A DNA stretch of 64,000 nt. Source: Symsagittifera roscoffensis (Eukaryota > Xenacoelomorpha > Acoela > Convolutidae). The translations under genes were made by a program, and so were the position numbers. Below the pieces are notes generated by a model. It saw nothing but the letters and a program-made list of their open reading frames with translations. It was not told the DNA's origin and searched no databases. The DNA lies in assembly GCF_963678635.1 (NCBI RefSeq), contig NC_087069.1, positions 46,892,276 through 46,956,275 on the forward strand. The letters are read 5' to 3'. Shown piece by piece: positions 35,383 through 47,484 of this stretch (position 1 is the stretch's first letter; the number at the start of each line of letters is the position of its first letter).

Positions 35383-35643
35383 TCTATTTCAAATGTGTAG
35401 ACGGCAGTGTCATAGCCTAAAGTTGATGGTGACTTTATCTAATGTTCTTGGTTGATTGTCCCAAACAGCTCTGTCAGTTGGCTCATGCTCAATATAAACT
35501 GTTGAAAATAAAATCAGGCTCATTTACGAAGCAGATATAGTTTGATGAAAACGAAAGTGCAGCCAATTCGTTCTAAATTCTACTTTTTCTCATTTTCAGT
35601 TCAATTTTGATGGCTTAAATTTTACAACCAGCAGCATATATAA
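35383..35643. other. Spacer between elements A and B
   Basis: About 260 bp of unique sequence between the right end of element A and the left end of element B. No feature seen. Confidence 0.5.
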
Positions 35644-35892
35644 AACAAGACTGCTCATATCAGGGCAAAGCCCTGAATGTTCCGACTGCCTTTAAAGGAT
35701 TATGGAGCAGAAATAACATAAATATCATTAACAAATTAAACGTAAAAAAATGAAAAAACTTTTTTTTTCTAAAATTTGAAACTTTTTTCACAAATATAAT
35801 CCCCCCCACACGCCATATAAAGTAAAAAAAAGGATAGATTTTGCTCCTTGTAACAAATCAATTATGGTAAAAAAGCTTCTTTTAACCAATTT

Positions 35893-37919
35893 GGAACGAT
35901 TTCTAAGACGGATTAAATCTCCGCTTACGCGTTAAAAGCGCGAAATATATCGCGCGATAATTGTTCCAAAGTGGCCAAAATGGCAATCTTTAGACCCTCA
36001 TATTTTTACAAAAAGGATCACAGGTGAAATATCTTTTCAAATTTAGGCTCAGGATAACAATACCTTTAGAATGATAAAAAAAAATTCCGTCAAAAATGGC
36101 TAGGTAAAAAGTCGAAATTTGTCTGAAGAAAAAAAACCCACCCCGAGCACAAATATTCCGTTATTTTCCTATCAAAAGTCGGAACAAAAAGCATGCGTCC
36201 TGATCAGGGTATCCTATAACTGTCCTGTATAGTTTGGTTAAATCTATTTGCTTCATTTCAGACACCTTCAAACAAAGATTTGGTTACACTGGAACCACTT
36301 TATGGTGAGATTTTCTTCTTTACACAACTCAAATTAGTATGTCGGGGAGGATTGATCGTTTTTCATCGTGAGCATAAGAGTGACATTGGGTCAAGTCTGA
36401 TTATAAGTTTTAACAAAAGCGTATGTATGAAAAACACAAAAGATTTATTAAATCTGTTCGATGATTACTAACAAAACTATAGTAAAAGTTAATGTTCCTT
36501 CAATCACATATGGGATACGTTGAAAGTGTTTAAAGTGAAAAGACACAAGGAAACACAGTCCAAGCTATTCGAGTGTCCCCAATCTTACAAACGATGTCAA
36601 AACTACGCCAATCCACACAAAAACATTTGAAAAAACGTTTACGACTGACACACTAACTTCCATAAAAGTCGTAAAACCGATGATAAAAAGCAGTGCTTGT
36701 CAGGGAAATTTAAAACCCAATCGAACTTATAGTTTCATCAAATTCTGTTTGCTTCATTTCAGACACATTCAAACACAAGATTTGATTAGACCGATACCAA
36801 TTTGTGACGAAATTTTCTTCATTGACACACTTCAAATTTGCTGCACGAATAACTCATCAAATTTCTCACGATAATGAAAAAAAAATCATGCATTTGTCAT
36901 TTCAGTGAGAACGCTAAAAAAGAAATAAGCAATCTGCGAGCTCACAAAATTGTGAAAAAATAAAAAGTTTTGCGGTAAACGACAAAAAATTACCCCAGCA
37001 CATCAAAATTTTGGCAACACAATCAGGATATACAAAAAAAAGATTGTGCAAGTAAATAGTTTTTTAAATACCTTACGTGGATATGATGAATCAATTGTGG
37101 AAATTATTAGACCAAGTTATTATAGTGTTGGAGCTTCTCCAACTCATAAACCTCAGCAAATTTTTTTTATTCTTGTTCTGAAAGAAAAAAACTAATAAAA
37201 AAGAGATGTTCTTGTTTACAGTTTTTCACAAACTAAGTCAAGCTCGCCAAATTGAAGAGTTATTTCGCGTTTTTCACAGGTATTTATTATTCTAGTTAAA
37301 AAGGATTTTTTACAATCAAATCAAAAGAAATCGAAATCAGAACGAGATGAACCTCGTGAGCGCAACATTTGGGATATGGGCACAGTAGAAATAGTGACAC
37401 ATGGTAAAGAGATAGGACAAGGAGAGTACTTATGGTGTGATTCAATTGATCAGAAAAAAGGTTGTCAAAAAAAATTTTGATGGGATTTTTTCGACTTAAA
37501 ATGTTTAAAAAAATTGAACATTCAAACGATTTTGCAGTCAAGGATACAATGTTTTTGATGAAAATGAGAAATTTTCGAATGCTCACTTTTTGGTGCGACC
37601 TTTGATACAAAAGTAACGGAATATTTGTGCTCGGGGTGGGTTTTTTTTCTTTAGACAAATTTCGACTTTTTAACTAGCCATTTTTGACCGAATTTTTTTT
37701 TATATCATTCGAAAGGTATTGTTGTCCTGAGCTCAAATTTGAAACGATATTTCACCTGTGATCACTTTTTGTTAAGTTAAGGGGGTTTAAAGATTGCCAT
37801 TTTGGCCAACTTGGGACAATTAATGAGCGACATATTTTGCGTTATTAACGCGTACGCGGAAAGTTAATCAGTCTTATAAATTGTTCCAAATTGGTTAAAA
37901 GAAGCTTTTGGAACGATTT
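35893..37919. repeat. Element B array, unit 1
   Basis: 2027 bp from the left-arm anchor to the next. It carries the interior segments at 36280-36471 and 36680-36874 and the truncated right arm from about 37604. A stop replaces part of the third open segment (GTGAAAAAATAAAAAG at about 36951-36966). Confidence 0.8.
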
Positions 37920-39923
37920 CTAAGACGGATTAAATCTCCGCTTACGCGTTAATAGCGCGAAATACATCGCGCGATAATTGTTCCAAAGTGGCCAAAATGG
38001 CAATCTTTAGACCCTCGTAACTTTACGAAAATGATCACAGGTGAAATTTTGTTTCAAATTTAGGCTCAGGATAACAATACCTTTTGAATGATATAAAAAA
38101 TTCCGTCAAAAATGGCTAGTTAAAAAGTCGAAATTTGTCTGAAGAAAAAAAAACCCACCCCGAGCACAAATATTCCGTTAATTTCTTATCGAAAGTCGGA
38201 ACAAATAACATGCGTCCTGATCAGGGTATCCTATAACTGTCCTGTATAATTTGGTTAAATCTATTTGCTTCATTTCAGACACCTTCGAACAAAAATTTGG
38301 TTACACTGGAACCACTTTATGGTGAGATTTTCTTCTTTACACAACTCAAATTAGTATGTCGGGGAGGATTGATCGTTTTTCATCGTGAGCATAAGAGTGA
38401 CATTGGGTCAAGTCTGATTATAAGTTTTAACAAAAGCGTATGTATGAAAAAAACAAAAGATTTATTAAATCTGTTCGACGATTACTAACAAAACTATAGT
38501 AAAAGTTAATGTTCCATCAATCACATATGGGATACGTTGAAAGTGTTTAAAGTGAAAAGACACAAGGAAACACAGTCCAAGCTATTCGAGTGTCCCCAAT
38601 CTTACAATCGATGTCAAAACTACGCCAATCCACACAAAAACATTTGAAAAAACGTTTACGACTGACACACTAACTTCCATAAAAGTCGTAAAACCGATGA
38701 TAAAAAGCAGTGCTTGTCAGGGAAATTTAAAACCCAATCGAACTTATAGTTTCATCAAATTCTGTTTGCTTCATTTCAGACACATTCAAACACAAGATTT
38801 GATTAGACCGATACCAATTTGTGACGAAATTTTCTTCATTGACACACTTCAAATTTGCTGCTCGAATAACTCATCAGATTCTTCACGATAATGAAAAAAA
38901 ATCATGCATTTGTCATTTCAGTGAGAACGCTAAAAAGAGAATAAGCAACCTGCGAGCTCACGAAATTGTGAAAAAAGTAAAAGTTTTGCGGTAAACGACA
39001 ATCAGTTACCCCAGCACAACAAAATTTTGGCAACACAATCAGGATATACAAAAAAAGATTGTGCAAAGAAATAGTTTTTAGATACCTTACGTGGATATGA
39101 TGAATCAATTGTGGAAAATATTAGACCAAGTTATTATAGTGTTGGAGATTCTCCAACTCATAAACCTCAGCAAATTTTTTTTATTCTTGTTCTGAAAGAA
39201 AAAAACTAATAAAAAAGAGATGTTCTTGTTTACAGTTTTTCACAAACTAAGTCAAGCTCGCCAAATTGAAGAGTTATTTCGCGTTTTTCACAGGTATTTA
39301 TTATTCTAGTTAAAAAGGATTTTTTACAATCAAATCAAAAGAAATCGAAATCAGAACGAGATGAACCTCGTGAGCGCAACATTTGGGATATGGGCACAGT
39401 AGAAATAGTGACACATGGTAAAGAGATAGGACAAGGAGAGTACTTATGGTGTGATTCAGTTGATCAGAAAAAAGGTTGTCAAAAAAAATTTTGATGGGAT
39501 TTTTTCGACTTAAAATGTTTAAAAAAATTGAACACCCAAACGATTTTGCAGTCAAGGATACAATGTTTTTGATGAAAATGAGAAATTTTCGAATGCTCAC
39601 TTTTTGCTGCGACCTTTGATACAAAAGTAACGGAATATTTGTGCTCGGGGTGGGTTTTTTTTCTTTAGACAAATTTCGACTTTTTAACTAGCCATTTTTG
39701 ACCGATTTTTTTTTTATATCATTCGAAAGGTATTGTTGTCCTGAGCTCAAATTTGAAACGATATTTCACCTGTGATCACTTTTTGTTAAGTTAAGGGGGT
39801 TTAAAGATTGCCATTTTGGCCAACTTGGGACAATTAATGCGCGACATATTTTGCGTTATTAACGCGTACGCGGAAAGTTAATCAGTCTTATAAATCGTTC
39901 CAAATTGGTTAAAAGAAGCTTTT
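37920..39923. repeat. Element B array, unit 2
   Basis: 2004 bp, nearly identical to units 3 and 4. The interior segments are at 38297-38488 and 38697-38891. It shares one-base losses with its neighbours relative to the last unit. Confidence 0.85.
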
Positions 39924-41936
39924 GGAACGATTTTTAAGACGGATTAAATCTCCGCTTACGCGTTAATAGCGCGAAATACATCGCGCGATAATTGTTCCAA
40001 AGTGGCCAAAATGGCAATCTTTAGACCCTCGTAACTTTACGAAAATGATCACAGGTGAAATTTTGTTTCAAATTTAGGCTCAGGATAACAATACCTTTTG
40101 AATGATATAAAAAATTCCGTCAAAAATGGCTAGTTAAAAAGTCGAAATTTGTCTGAAGAAAAAAAAACCCACCCCGAGCACAAATATTCCGTTAATTTCT
40201 TATCGAAAGTCGGAACAAATAACATGCGTCCTGATCAGGGTATCCTATAACTGTCCTGTATAATTTGGTTAAATCTATTTGCTTCATTTCAGACACCTTC
40301 GAACAAAAATTTGGTTACACTGGAACCACTTTATGGTGAGATTTTCTTCTTTACACAACTCAAATTAGTATGTCGGGGAGGATTGATCGTTTTTCATCGT
40401 GAGCATAAGAGTGACATTGGGTCAAGTCTGATTATAAGTTTTAACAAAAGCGTATGTATGAAAAACACAAAAGATTTATTAAATCTGTTTGATGATTACT
40501 AACAAAACTATAGTAAAAGTTAATGTTCCATCAATCACATATGGGATACGTTGAAAGTGTTTAAAGTGAAAAGGCACAAGGAAACACAGTCCAAGCTATT
40601 CGAGTGTCCCCAATCTTACAAACGATGTCAAAACTACGCCAATCCACACAAAAACATTTGAAAAAACGTTTACGACTGACACACTAACTTCCATAAAAGT
40701 CGTAAAACCGATGATAAAAAGCAGTGCTTGTCAGGGAAATTTAAAACCCAATCGAACTTATAGTTTCATCAAATTCTGTTTGCTTCATTTCAGACACATT
40801 CAAACACAAGATTTGATTAGACCGATACCAATTTGTGACGAAATTTTCTTCATTGACACACTTCAAATTTGCTGCTCGAATAACTCATCAGATTTTTCAC
40901 GATAATGAAAAAAAATCATGCATTTGTCATTTCAGTGAGAACGCTAAAAAGAGAATAAGCAACCTGCGAGCTCACGAAATTGTGAAAAAAGTAAAAGTTT
41001 TGCGGTAAACGACAATCAGTTACCCCAGCACAACAAAATTTTGGCAACACAATCAGGATATACAAAAAAAGATTGTGCAAAGAAATAGTTTTTAGATACC
41101 TTACGTGGATATGATGAATCAATTGTGGAAAATATTAGACCAAGTTATTATAGTGTTGGAGATTCTCCAACTCATAAACCTCAGCAAATTTTTTTTATTC
41201 TTGTTCTGAAAGAAAAAAACTAATAAAAAAGAGATGTTCTTGTTTACAGTTTTTCACAAACTAAGTCAAGCTCGCCAAATTGAAGAGTTATTTCGCGTTT
41301 TTCACAGGTATTTATTATTCTAGTTAAAAAGGATTTTTTACAATCAAATCAAAAGAAATCGAAATCAGAACGAGATGAACCTCGTGAGCGCAACATTTGG
41401 GATATGGGCACAGTAGAAATAGTGACACATGGTAAAGAGATAGGACAGGGAGAGTACTTATGGTGTGATTCAATTGATCAGAAAAAAGGTTGTCAAAAAA
41501 AATTTTGATGGGATTTTTTCGACTTAAAATGTTTAAAAAAATTGAACACCCAAACGATTTTGCAGTCAAGGATACAATGTTTTTGATGAAAATGAGAAAT
41601 TTTCGAATGCTCACTTTTTGGTGCGACCTTTGATACAAAAGTAACGGAATATTTGTGCTCGGGGTGGGTTTTTTTCTTTAGACAAATTTCGACTTTTTAA
41701 CTAGCCATTTTTGACCGAATTTTTTTTTATATCATTCGAAAGGTATTGTTGCCCTGAGCTCAAATTTGAAACGATATTTCACCTGTGATCACTTTTTGTT
41801 AAGTTAAGGGGGTTTAAAGATTGCCATTTTGGCCAACTTGGGACAATTAATGCGCGACATATTTTGCGTTATTAACGCGTACGCGGAAAGTTAATCAGTC
41901 TTATAAATCGTTCCAAATTGGTTAAAAGAAGCTTTT
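39924..41936. repeat. Element B array, unit 3
   Basis: 2013 bp. The interior segments are at 40311-40502 and 40711-40905. Differences from unit 2 are scattered single bases. Confidence 0.85.
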
Positions 41937-44900
41937 GGAACGATTTCTAAGACGGATTAAATCTCCGCTTACGCGTTAATAGCGCGAAATACATCGCGCG
42001 ATAATTGTTCCAAAGTGGCCAAAATGGCAATCTTTAGACCCTCGTAACTTTACGAAAATGATCACAGGTGAAATTTTGTTTCAAATTTAGGCTCAGGATA
42101 ACAATACCTTTTGAATGATATAAAAAATTCCGTCAAAAATGGCTAGTTAAAAAGTCGAAATTTGTCTGAAGAAAAAAAAACCCACCCCGAGCACAAATAT
42201 TCCGTTAATTTCTTATCGAAAGTCGGAACAAATAACATGCGTCCTGATCAGGGTATCCTATAACTGTCCTGTATAATTTGGTTAAATCTATTTGCTTCAT
42301 TTCAGACACCTTCGAACAAAAATTTGGTTACACTGGAACCACTTTATGGTGAGATTTTCTTCTTTACACAACTCAAATTAGTATGTCGGGGAGGATTGAT
42401 CGTTTTTCATCGTGAGCATAAGAGTGACATTGGGTCAAGTCTGATTATAAGTTTTAACAAAAGCGTATGTATGAAAAACACAAAAGATTTATTAAATCTG
42501 TTCGATGATTACTAACAAAACTATAAAAAAAGTTAATGTTCCATCAATCACATATGGGATACGTTGAAAGTGTTTAAAGTGAAAAGACACAAGGAAACAC
42601 AGTCCAAGCTATTCGAGTGTCCCCAATCTTACAAACGATGTCAAAACTACGCCAATCCACACAAAAACATTTGAAAAAACGTTTACGACTGACACACTAA
42701 CTTCCATAAAAGTCGTAAAACCGATGATAAAAAGCAGTGCTTGTCAGGGAAATTTAAAACCCAATCGAACTTATAGTTTCATCAAATTCTGTTTGCTTCA
42801 TTTCAGACACATTCAAACACAAGATTTGACTAGACCGATACCAATTTGTGACGAAATTTTCTTCATTGACACACTTCAAATTTGCTGCTCGAATAACTCA
42901 TCAGATTTTTCACGATAATGAAAAAAAATCATGCATTTGTCATTTCAGTGAGAACGCTAAAACGAGAATAAGCAACCTGCGAGCTCACGAAATTGTGAAA
43001 AAAGTAAAAGTTTTGCGGTAAACGACAATCAGTTACCCCAGCACAACAAAATTTTGGCAACACAATCAGGATATACAAAAAAAGATTGTGCAAAGAAATA
43101 GTTTTTAGATACCTTACGTGGATATGATGAATCAATTGTGGAAAATATTAGACCAAGTTATTATAGTGTTGGAGCTTCTCCAACTCATAAACCTCAGCAA
43201 ATTTTTTTTATTCTTGTTCTGAAAGAAAAAAACTAATAAAAAAGAGTGTTCTTGTTTACAGTTTTTCACAAACTAAGTCAAGCTCGCCAAATTGAAGAGT
43301 TATTTCGCGTTTTTCACAGGTATTTATTATTCTAGTTAAAAAGGATTTTTTACAATCAAATCAAAAGAAATCGAAATCAGAACGAGATGAACCTCGTGAG
43401 TGCAACATTTGGGATATGGGCACAGTAGAAATAGTGACACATGGTAAAGAGATAGGAAAAGGAGAGTACTTATGGTGTGATTCAATTGATCAGAAAAAAG
43501 GTTGTCAAAAAAAATTTTGATGGGATTTTTTCGACTTAAAATGTTTAAAAAAATTGAACACCCAAACGATTTTGCAGTCAAGGATACAATGTTTTTGATG
43601 AAAATGAGAAATTTTCGAATGCTCACTTTTTGGTGCGACCTTTGATACAAAAGTAACGGAATATGTTTACGTTGAATATGGGATACGTTGAAAGTGTTTA
43701 AAGTGAAAAGACACAAGGAAACACAGTCCAAGCTATTCGAGTGTCCCCAATCTTACAAACGATGTCAAAACTACGCCAATCCACACAAAAACATTTGAAA
43801 AAACATTTACGACTGACACACTAACTTTCATAAAAGTCGTAAAACCGATGATAAAAAGCAGTGCTTGTCAGGGAAATTTAAAACCCAATCGAACTTATAG
43901 TTTCATCAAATTCTGTTTGCTTCATTTCAGACACATTCAAACACAAGATTTGATTAGACCGATACCAATTTGTGACGAAATTTTCTTCATTGACACACTT
44001 CAAATTTGCTGCTCGAATAACTCATCAGATTTTTCACGATAATTAAAAAAAAATCATGCATTTGTCATTTCAGTGAGAACGCTAAAAAGAGAATAAGCAA
44101 CCTGCGAGCTCACGAAATTGTGAAAAAAGTAAAAGTTTTGCGGTAAACGACAATCAGTTACCCCAGCACAACAAAATTTTGGCAACACAATCAGGATATA
44201 CAAAAAAAGATTGTGCAAAGAAATAGTTTTTAGATACCTTACGTGGATATGATGAATCAATTGTGGAAAATATTAGACCAAGTTATTATAGTGTTGGAAT
44301 TTCTCCAACTCATAAACCTCAGCAAATTTTTTTTATTCTTGTTCTGAAAGAAAAAAACTAATAAAAAAGAGATGTTCTTGTTTACAGTTTTTCACAAACT
44401 AAGTCAAGCTCGCCAAATTGAAGAGTTATTTCGCGTTTTTCACAGGTATTTATTATTCTAGTTAAAAAGGATTTTTTACAATCAAATCAAAAGAAATCGA
44501 AATCAGAACGAGATGAACCTCGTGAGCGCAACATTTGGGATATGGGCACAGTAGAAATAGTGACACATGGTAAAGAGATAGGACAAGGAGAGTACTTATG
44601 AGGTGATTCAATTGATCAGAAAAAAGGTTGTCAAAAAAAATTTTGATGGGATTTTTTCGACTTAAAATGTTTAAAAAAATTGAACACCCAAACGATTTTG
44701 CAGTCAAGGATACAATGTTTTTGATGAAAATGAGAAATTTTCGAATGCTCACTTTTTGGTGCGACCTTTGATACAAAAGTAACGGAATATTTGTGCTCGG
44801 GGTGGGTTTTTTTTCTTTAGACAAATTTCGACTTTTTAACTAGCCATTTTTGACCGAATTTTTTTTTATATCATTCGAAAGGTATTGTTGTCCTGAGCTC

Positions 44901-45075
44901 AAATTTGAAACAATATTTCACCTGTGATCACTTTTTGTTAAGTTAAGGGGGTTTAAAGATTGCCATTTTGGCCAACTTGGGACAATTAATGCGCGACATA
45001 TTTTGCGTTATTAACGCGTACGCGGAAAGTTAATCAGTCTTATAAATCGTTCCAAATTGGTTAAAAAAAGCTTTT
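41937..45075. repeat. Element B array, unit 4 fused to a deleted unit
   Basis: A full unit runs to about 43664 and then jumps, through GTTTACGTTGA filler, straight to the interior of the next copy (ATATGGGATACGTTG at 43677). The right arm, the left arm and the first open segment of that copy are missing (about 0.89 kb). The remainder continues to 45075. Confidence 0.85.
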
Positions 45076-45444
45076 GGAACGATTTCTAAGACGGATTAAA
45101 TCTCCGCTTACGCGTTAATAGCGCGAAATACATCGCGCGATAATTGTTCCAAAGTGGCCAAAATGGCAATTTTTAGACCCTCGTAACTTTACGAAAATGA
45201 TCACAGGTGAAATTTTGTTTCAAATTTAGGCTCAGGATAACAATACCTTTTGAATGATATAAAAAATTCCGTCAAAAATGGCTAGTTAAAAAGTCGAAAT
45301 TTGTCTGAAGAAAAAAAAACCCACCCCGAGCACAAATATTCCGTTAATTTCTTATCGAAAGTCGGAACAAATACAATGCGTCCTGATCAGGGTATCCTAT
45401 AACTGTCCTGTATAATTTGGTTAAATCTATTTGCTTCAATTCAG

Positions 45445-46837
45445 ACACTTTCGAACAAAAATTTGGTTACACTGGAACCACTTTATGGTGAGATTTTCTT
45501 CTTTACACAATTCAAATTAGTATGTCGTGGAGGATTGATCGTTTTTCATCGTGAGCATAAGAGTGACATTGGGTCAAGTCTGATTATAAGTTTTAACAAA
45601 AGCGTATGTATGAAAAACACAAAAGATTTATTAAATCTGTTCGATGATTACTAACAAAACTATAGTAAAAGTTAATGTTCCATCAATCACATATGGGATA
45701 CGTTGAAAGTGTTTAAAGTGAAAAGACACAAGGAAACACAGTCCAAGCTATTCGAGTGTCCCCAATCTTACAAACGGTGTCAAAACTACGCCAATCCACA
45801 CAAAAACATTTGAAAAAACGTTTACGACTGACACACTAACTTCCATAAAAGTCGTAAAACCGATGATAAAAAGCAGTGCTTGTCAGGGAAATTTAAAACC
45901 CAATCGAACTTATAGTTTCATCAAATTCTGTTTGCTTCATTTCAGACACATTCAAACACAAGATTTGATTAGACCGATACCAATTTGTGACGAAATTTTC
46001 TTCATTGACACACTTCAAATTTGCTGCTCGAATAACTCATCAGATTTTTCACGATAATGAAAAAAAATCATGCATTTGTCATTTCAGTGAGAACGCTAAA
46101 AAGAGAATAAGCAACCTGCGAGCTCACGAAATTGTGAAAAAAGTAAAAAGTTTTGCGGTAAACGACAATCAGTTACCCCAGCACAACAAAATTTTGGCAA
46201 CACAATCAGGATATACAAAAAAAGATTGTGCAAAGAAATAGTTTTTAGATACCTTACGTGGATATGATGAATCAATTGTGGAAAATATTAGACCAAGTTA
46301 TTATAGTGTTGGAGCTTCTCCAACTCATAAAACTCAGCAAATTTTTTTTTATTCATGTTCTGAAAGAAAAAAACTAATAAAAAAAGAGAAGTTCTTGCTT
46401 ACAGTTTTTCACAAATTAAGTCAAGCTCGCCCAATTGAAGAGTTATTTGGCGTTTTTCACAGGCATTTATTATTCTAGTTAAAAAGGATTTTTTACAATC
46501 AAATCAAAAGAAATCGAAATCAGAACGAGATGAACCTCGTGAGCGCAACATTTGGGATATGGGCACAGTAGAAATAGTGACACATGGTAAAGAGATAGGA
46601 CAAGGAGAGTACTTATGGTGTGATTCAATTGATCAGAAAAAAAGTTTGTCGGAAAAAATTTTGATGGGAGTTTTTCGACTTAAAATGTTTAAAAAAATTG
46701 AACACGCAAACGATTTTGCAGTCAAGGATACAATGTTTTTGATTAAAAGAGAAATTTTCGAATGCTCACTTTTTGTTGCGACCTTTGATACGAAAGTACC
46801 GGAATATTTGTGCTCGGGTGGGTTTTTTTTTCTTTAG
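45445..46837 (+). pseudogene. Least-damaged coding core of the array unit, unrecognised protein(s)
   Basis: In the last unit the plus strand has open pieces: 45445-45654 after a CAATTCAG acceptor-like site (VTLEPLYGEIFFFTQFKL), 45946-46057 after TTTCAG (IPICDEIFFIDTLQICC), 46088-46241 after TTTCAG (LRAHEIVKKVKSFAV), 46245-46478 (SQARPIEELFGVFHRHL) and 46482-46837 (THGKEIGQGEYLWCD). Other units share one-base losses or stops in the last three. It may be a spliced element gene, perhaps a transposase. HEIVKKVKSFA loosely recalls segments next to FLYWCH fingers in MULE proteins, and RPIEELFG recalls a transposase motif, but neither suffices to name it. Confidence 0.35.
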
Positions 46838-47299
46838 ACAAATGTCGACTTTTTAACTAGCCATTTTTGACCGTTTTTTTTTAAATCATTCGAAAGGTAT
46901 TTTTGTCCTGAGCTCAAATTTGAAACAAAATTTCACCTGTGATCACTTTTTGTTAAGTTAAGGGGTTTTAAATATTGCCATTTTGGCCAATTTGGGACAA
47001 TTACTGCGCGATATATTTCGCGCTATTAACGCGTAAGCGGAAAGTTAATCCGTCTTAGAAATCGTTCCAAATTGGTTAAAAGAAGCTTATTTGCCATAAA
47101 TGGTTTGTTACAAGGTGCGAAATCTATCATTTTGTACTTTAAATGGCGTGTGGGGGAATGATTTTCATAAAAATTGCAAATTCAGAAAAAAATACATTCT
47201 ATTTTATTTCATTGAATTTTGTAGTGCTATTACGGCTCCATAAACCTTAAAAGGCAGTCGGAACCTTCATTGCTTCGCCCTGATACGAGCAGTCTTGTT

Positions 47300-47484
47300 G
47301 TTTTTGCTATTGAAGTTGGCTCTACTGTGGGTTCTTTGGGTTCTTTAGTAGTTTCAACAAAATCAATCGGGTATTATTACTAGCAGTTATTGATCAGATC
47401 TGTCTTATTAAAGGATTTGAGTGTTTTTTTTTCAAAAAGTTTTGTTGATCCATTTTTAAAACTTACCTACATAGTGCTCGAAAT
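47300..47484. other. Spacer between the two satellite arrays
   Basis: About 185 bp of sequence belonging to neither the TIR element nor the 2.2-kb satellite. No feature seen. Confidence 0.6.

Larger units (their letters stand above)
35644..47299. mobile_element. DNA element B, same TIR family, internally amplified
   Basis: Outer arms 35644-36182 and 46785-47299 are inverted repeats, start AACAAGACTGCTC, and match element A. Between them, instead of one interior, lie about five tandem copies of a ~2.01-kb unit. Unit anchor GGAACGATTTCTAAGACGG is at 35893, 37920, 39924, 41937 and 45076. At each internal junction a truncated right arm (ending GGTTAAAAGAAGC) meets a truncated left arm (starting TTTTGGAACG), so the outer ~240 bp of both arms is absent inside the array. 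The whole is one element with complete outer ends and an expanded core. Confidence 0.8.

Noticed and set aside
37296-37658. Minus-strand 120-codon frame recurring in each element B unit.
   Set aside because: It is antisense to the plus-strand open segment that is longest in the last unit, and its hydrophobic composition follows from A-rich sense codons.
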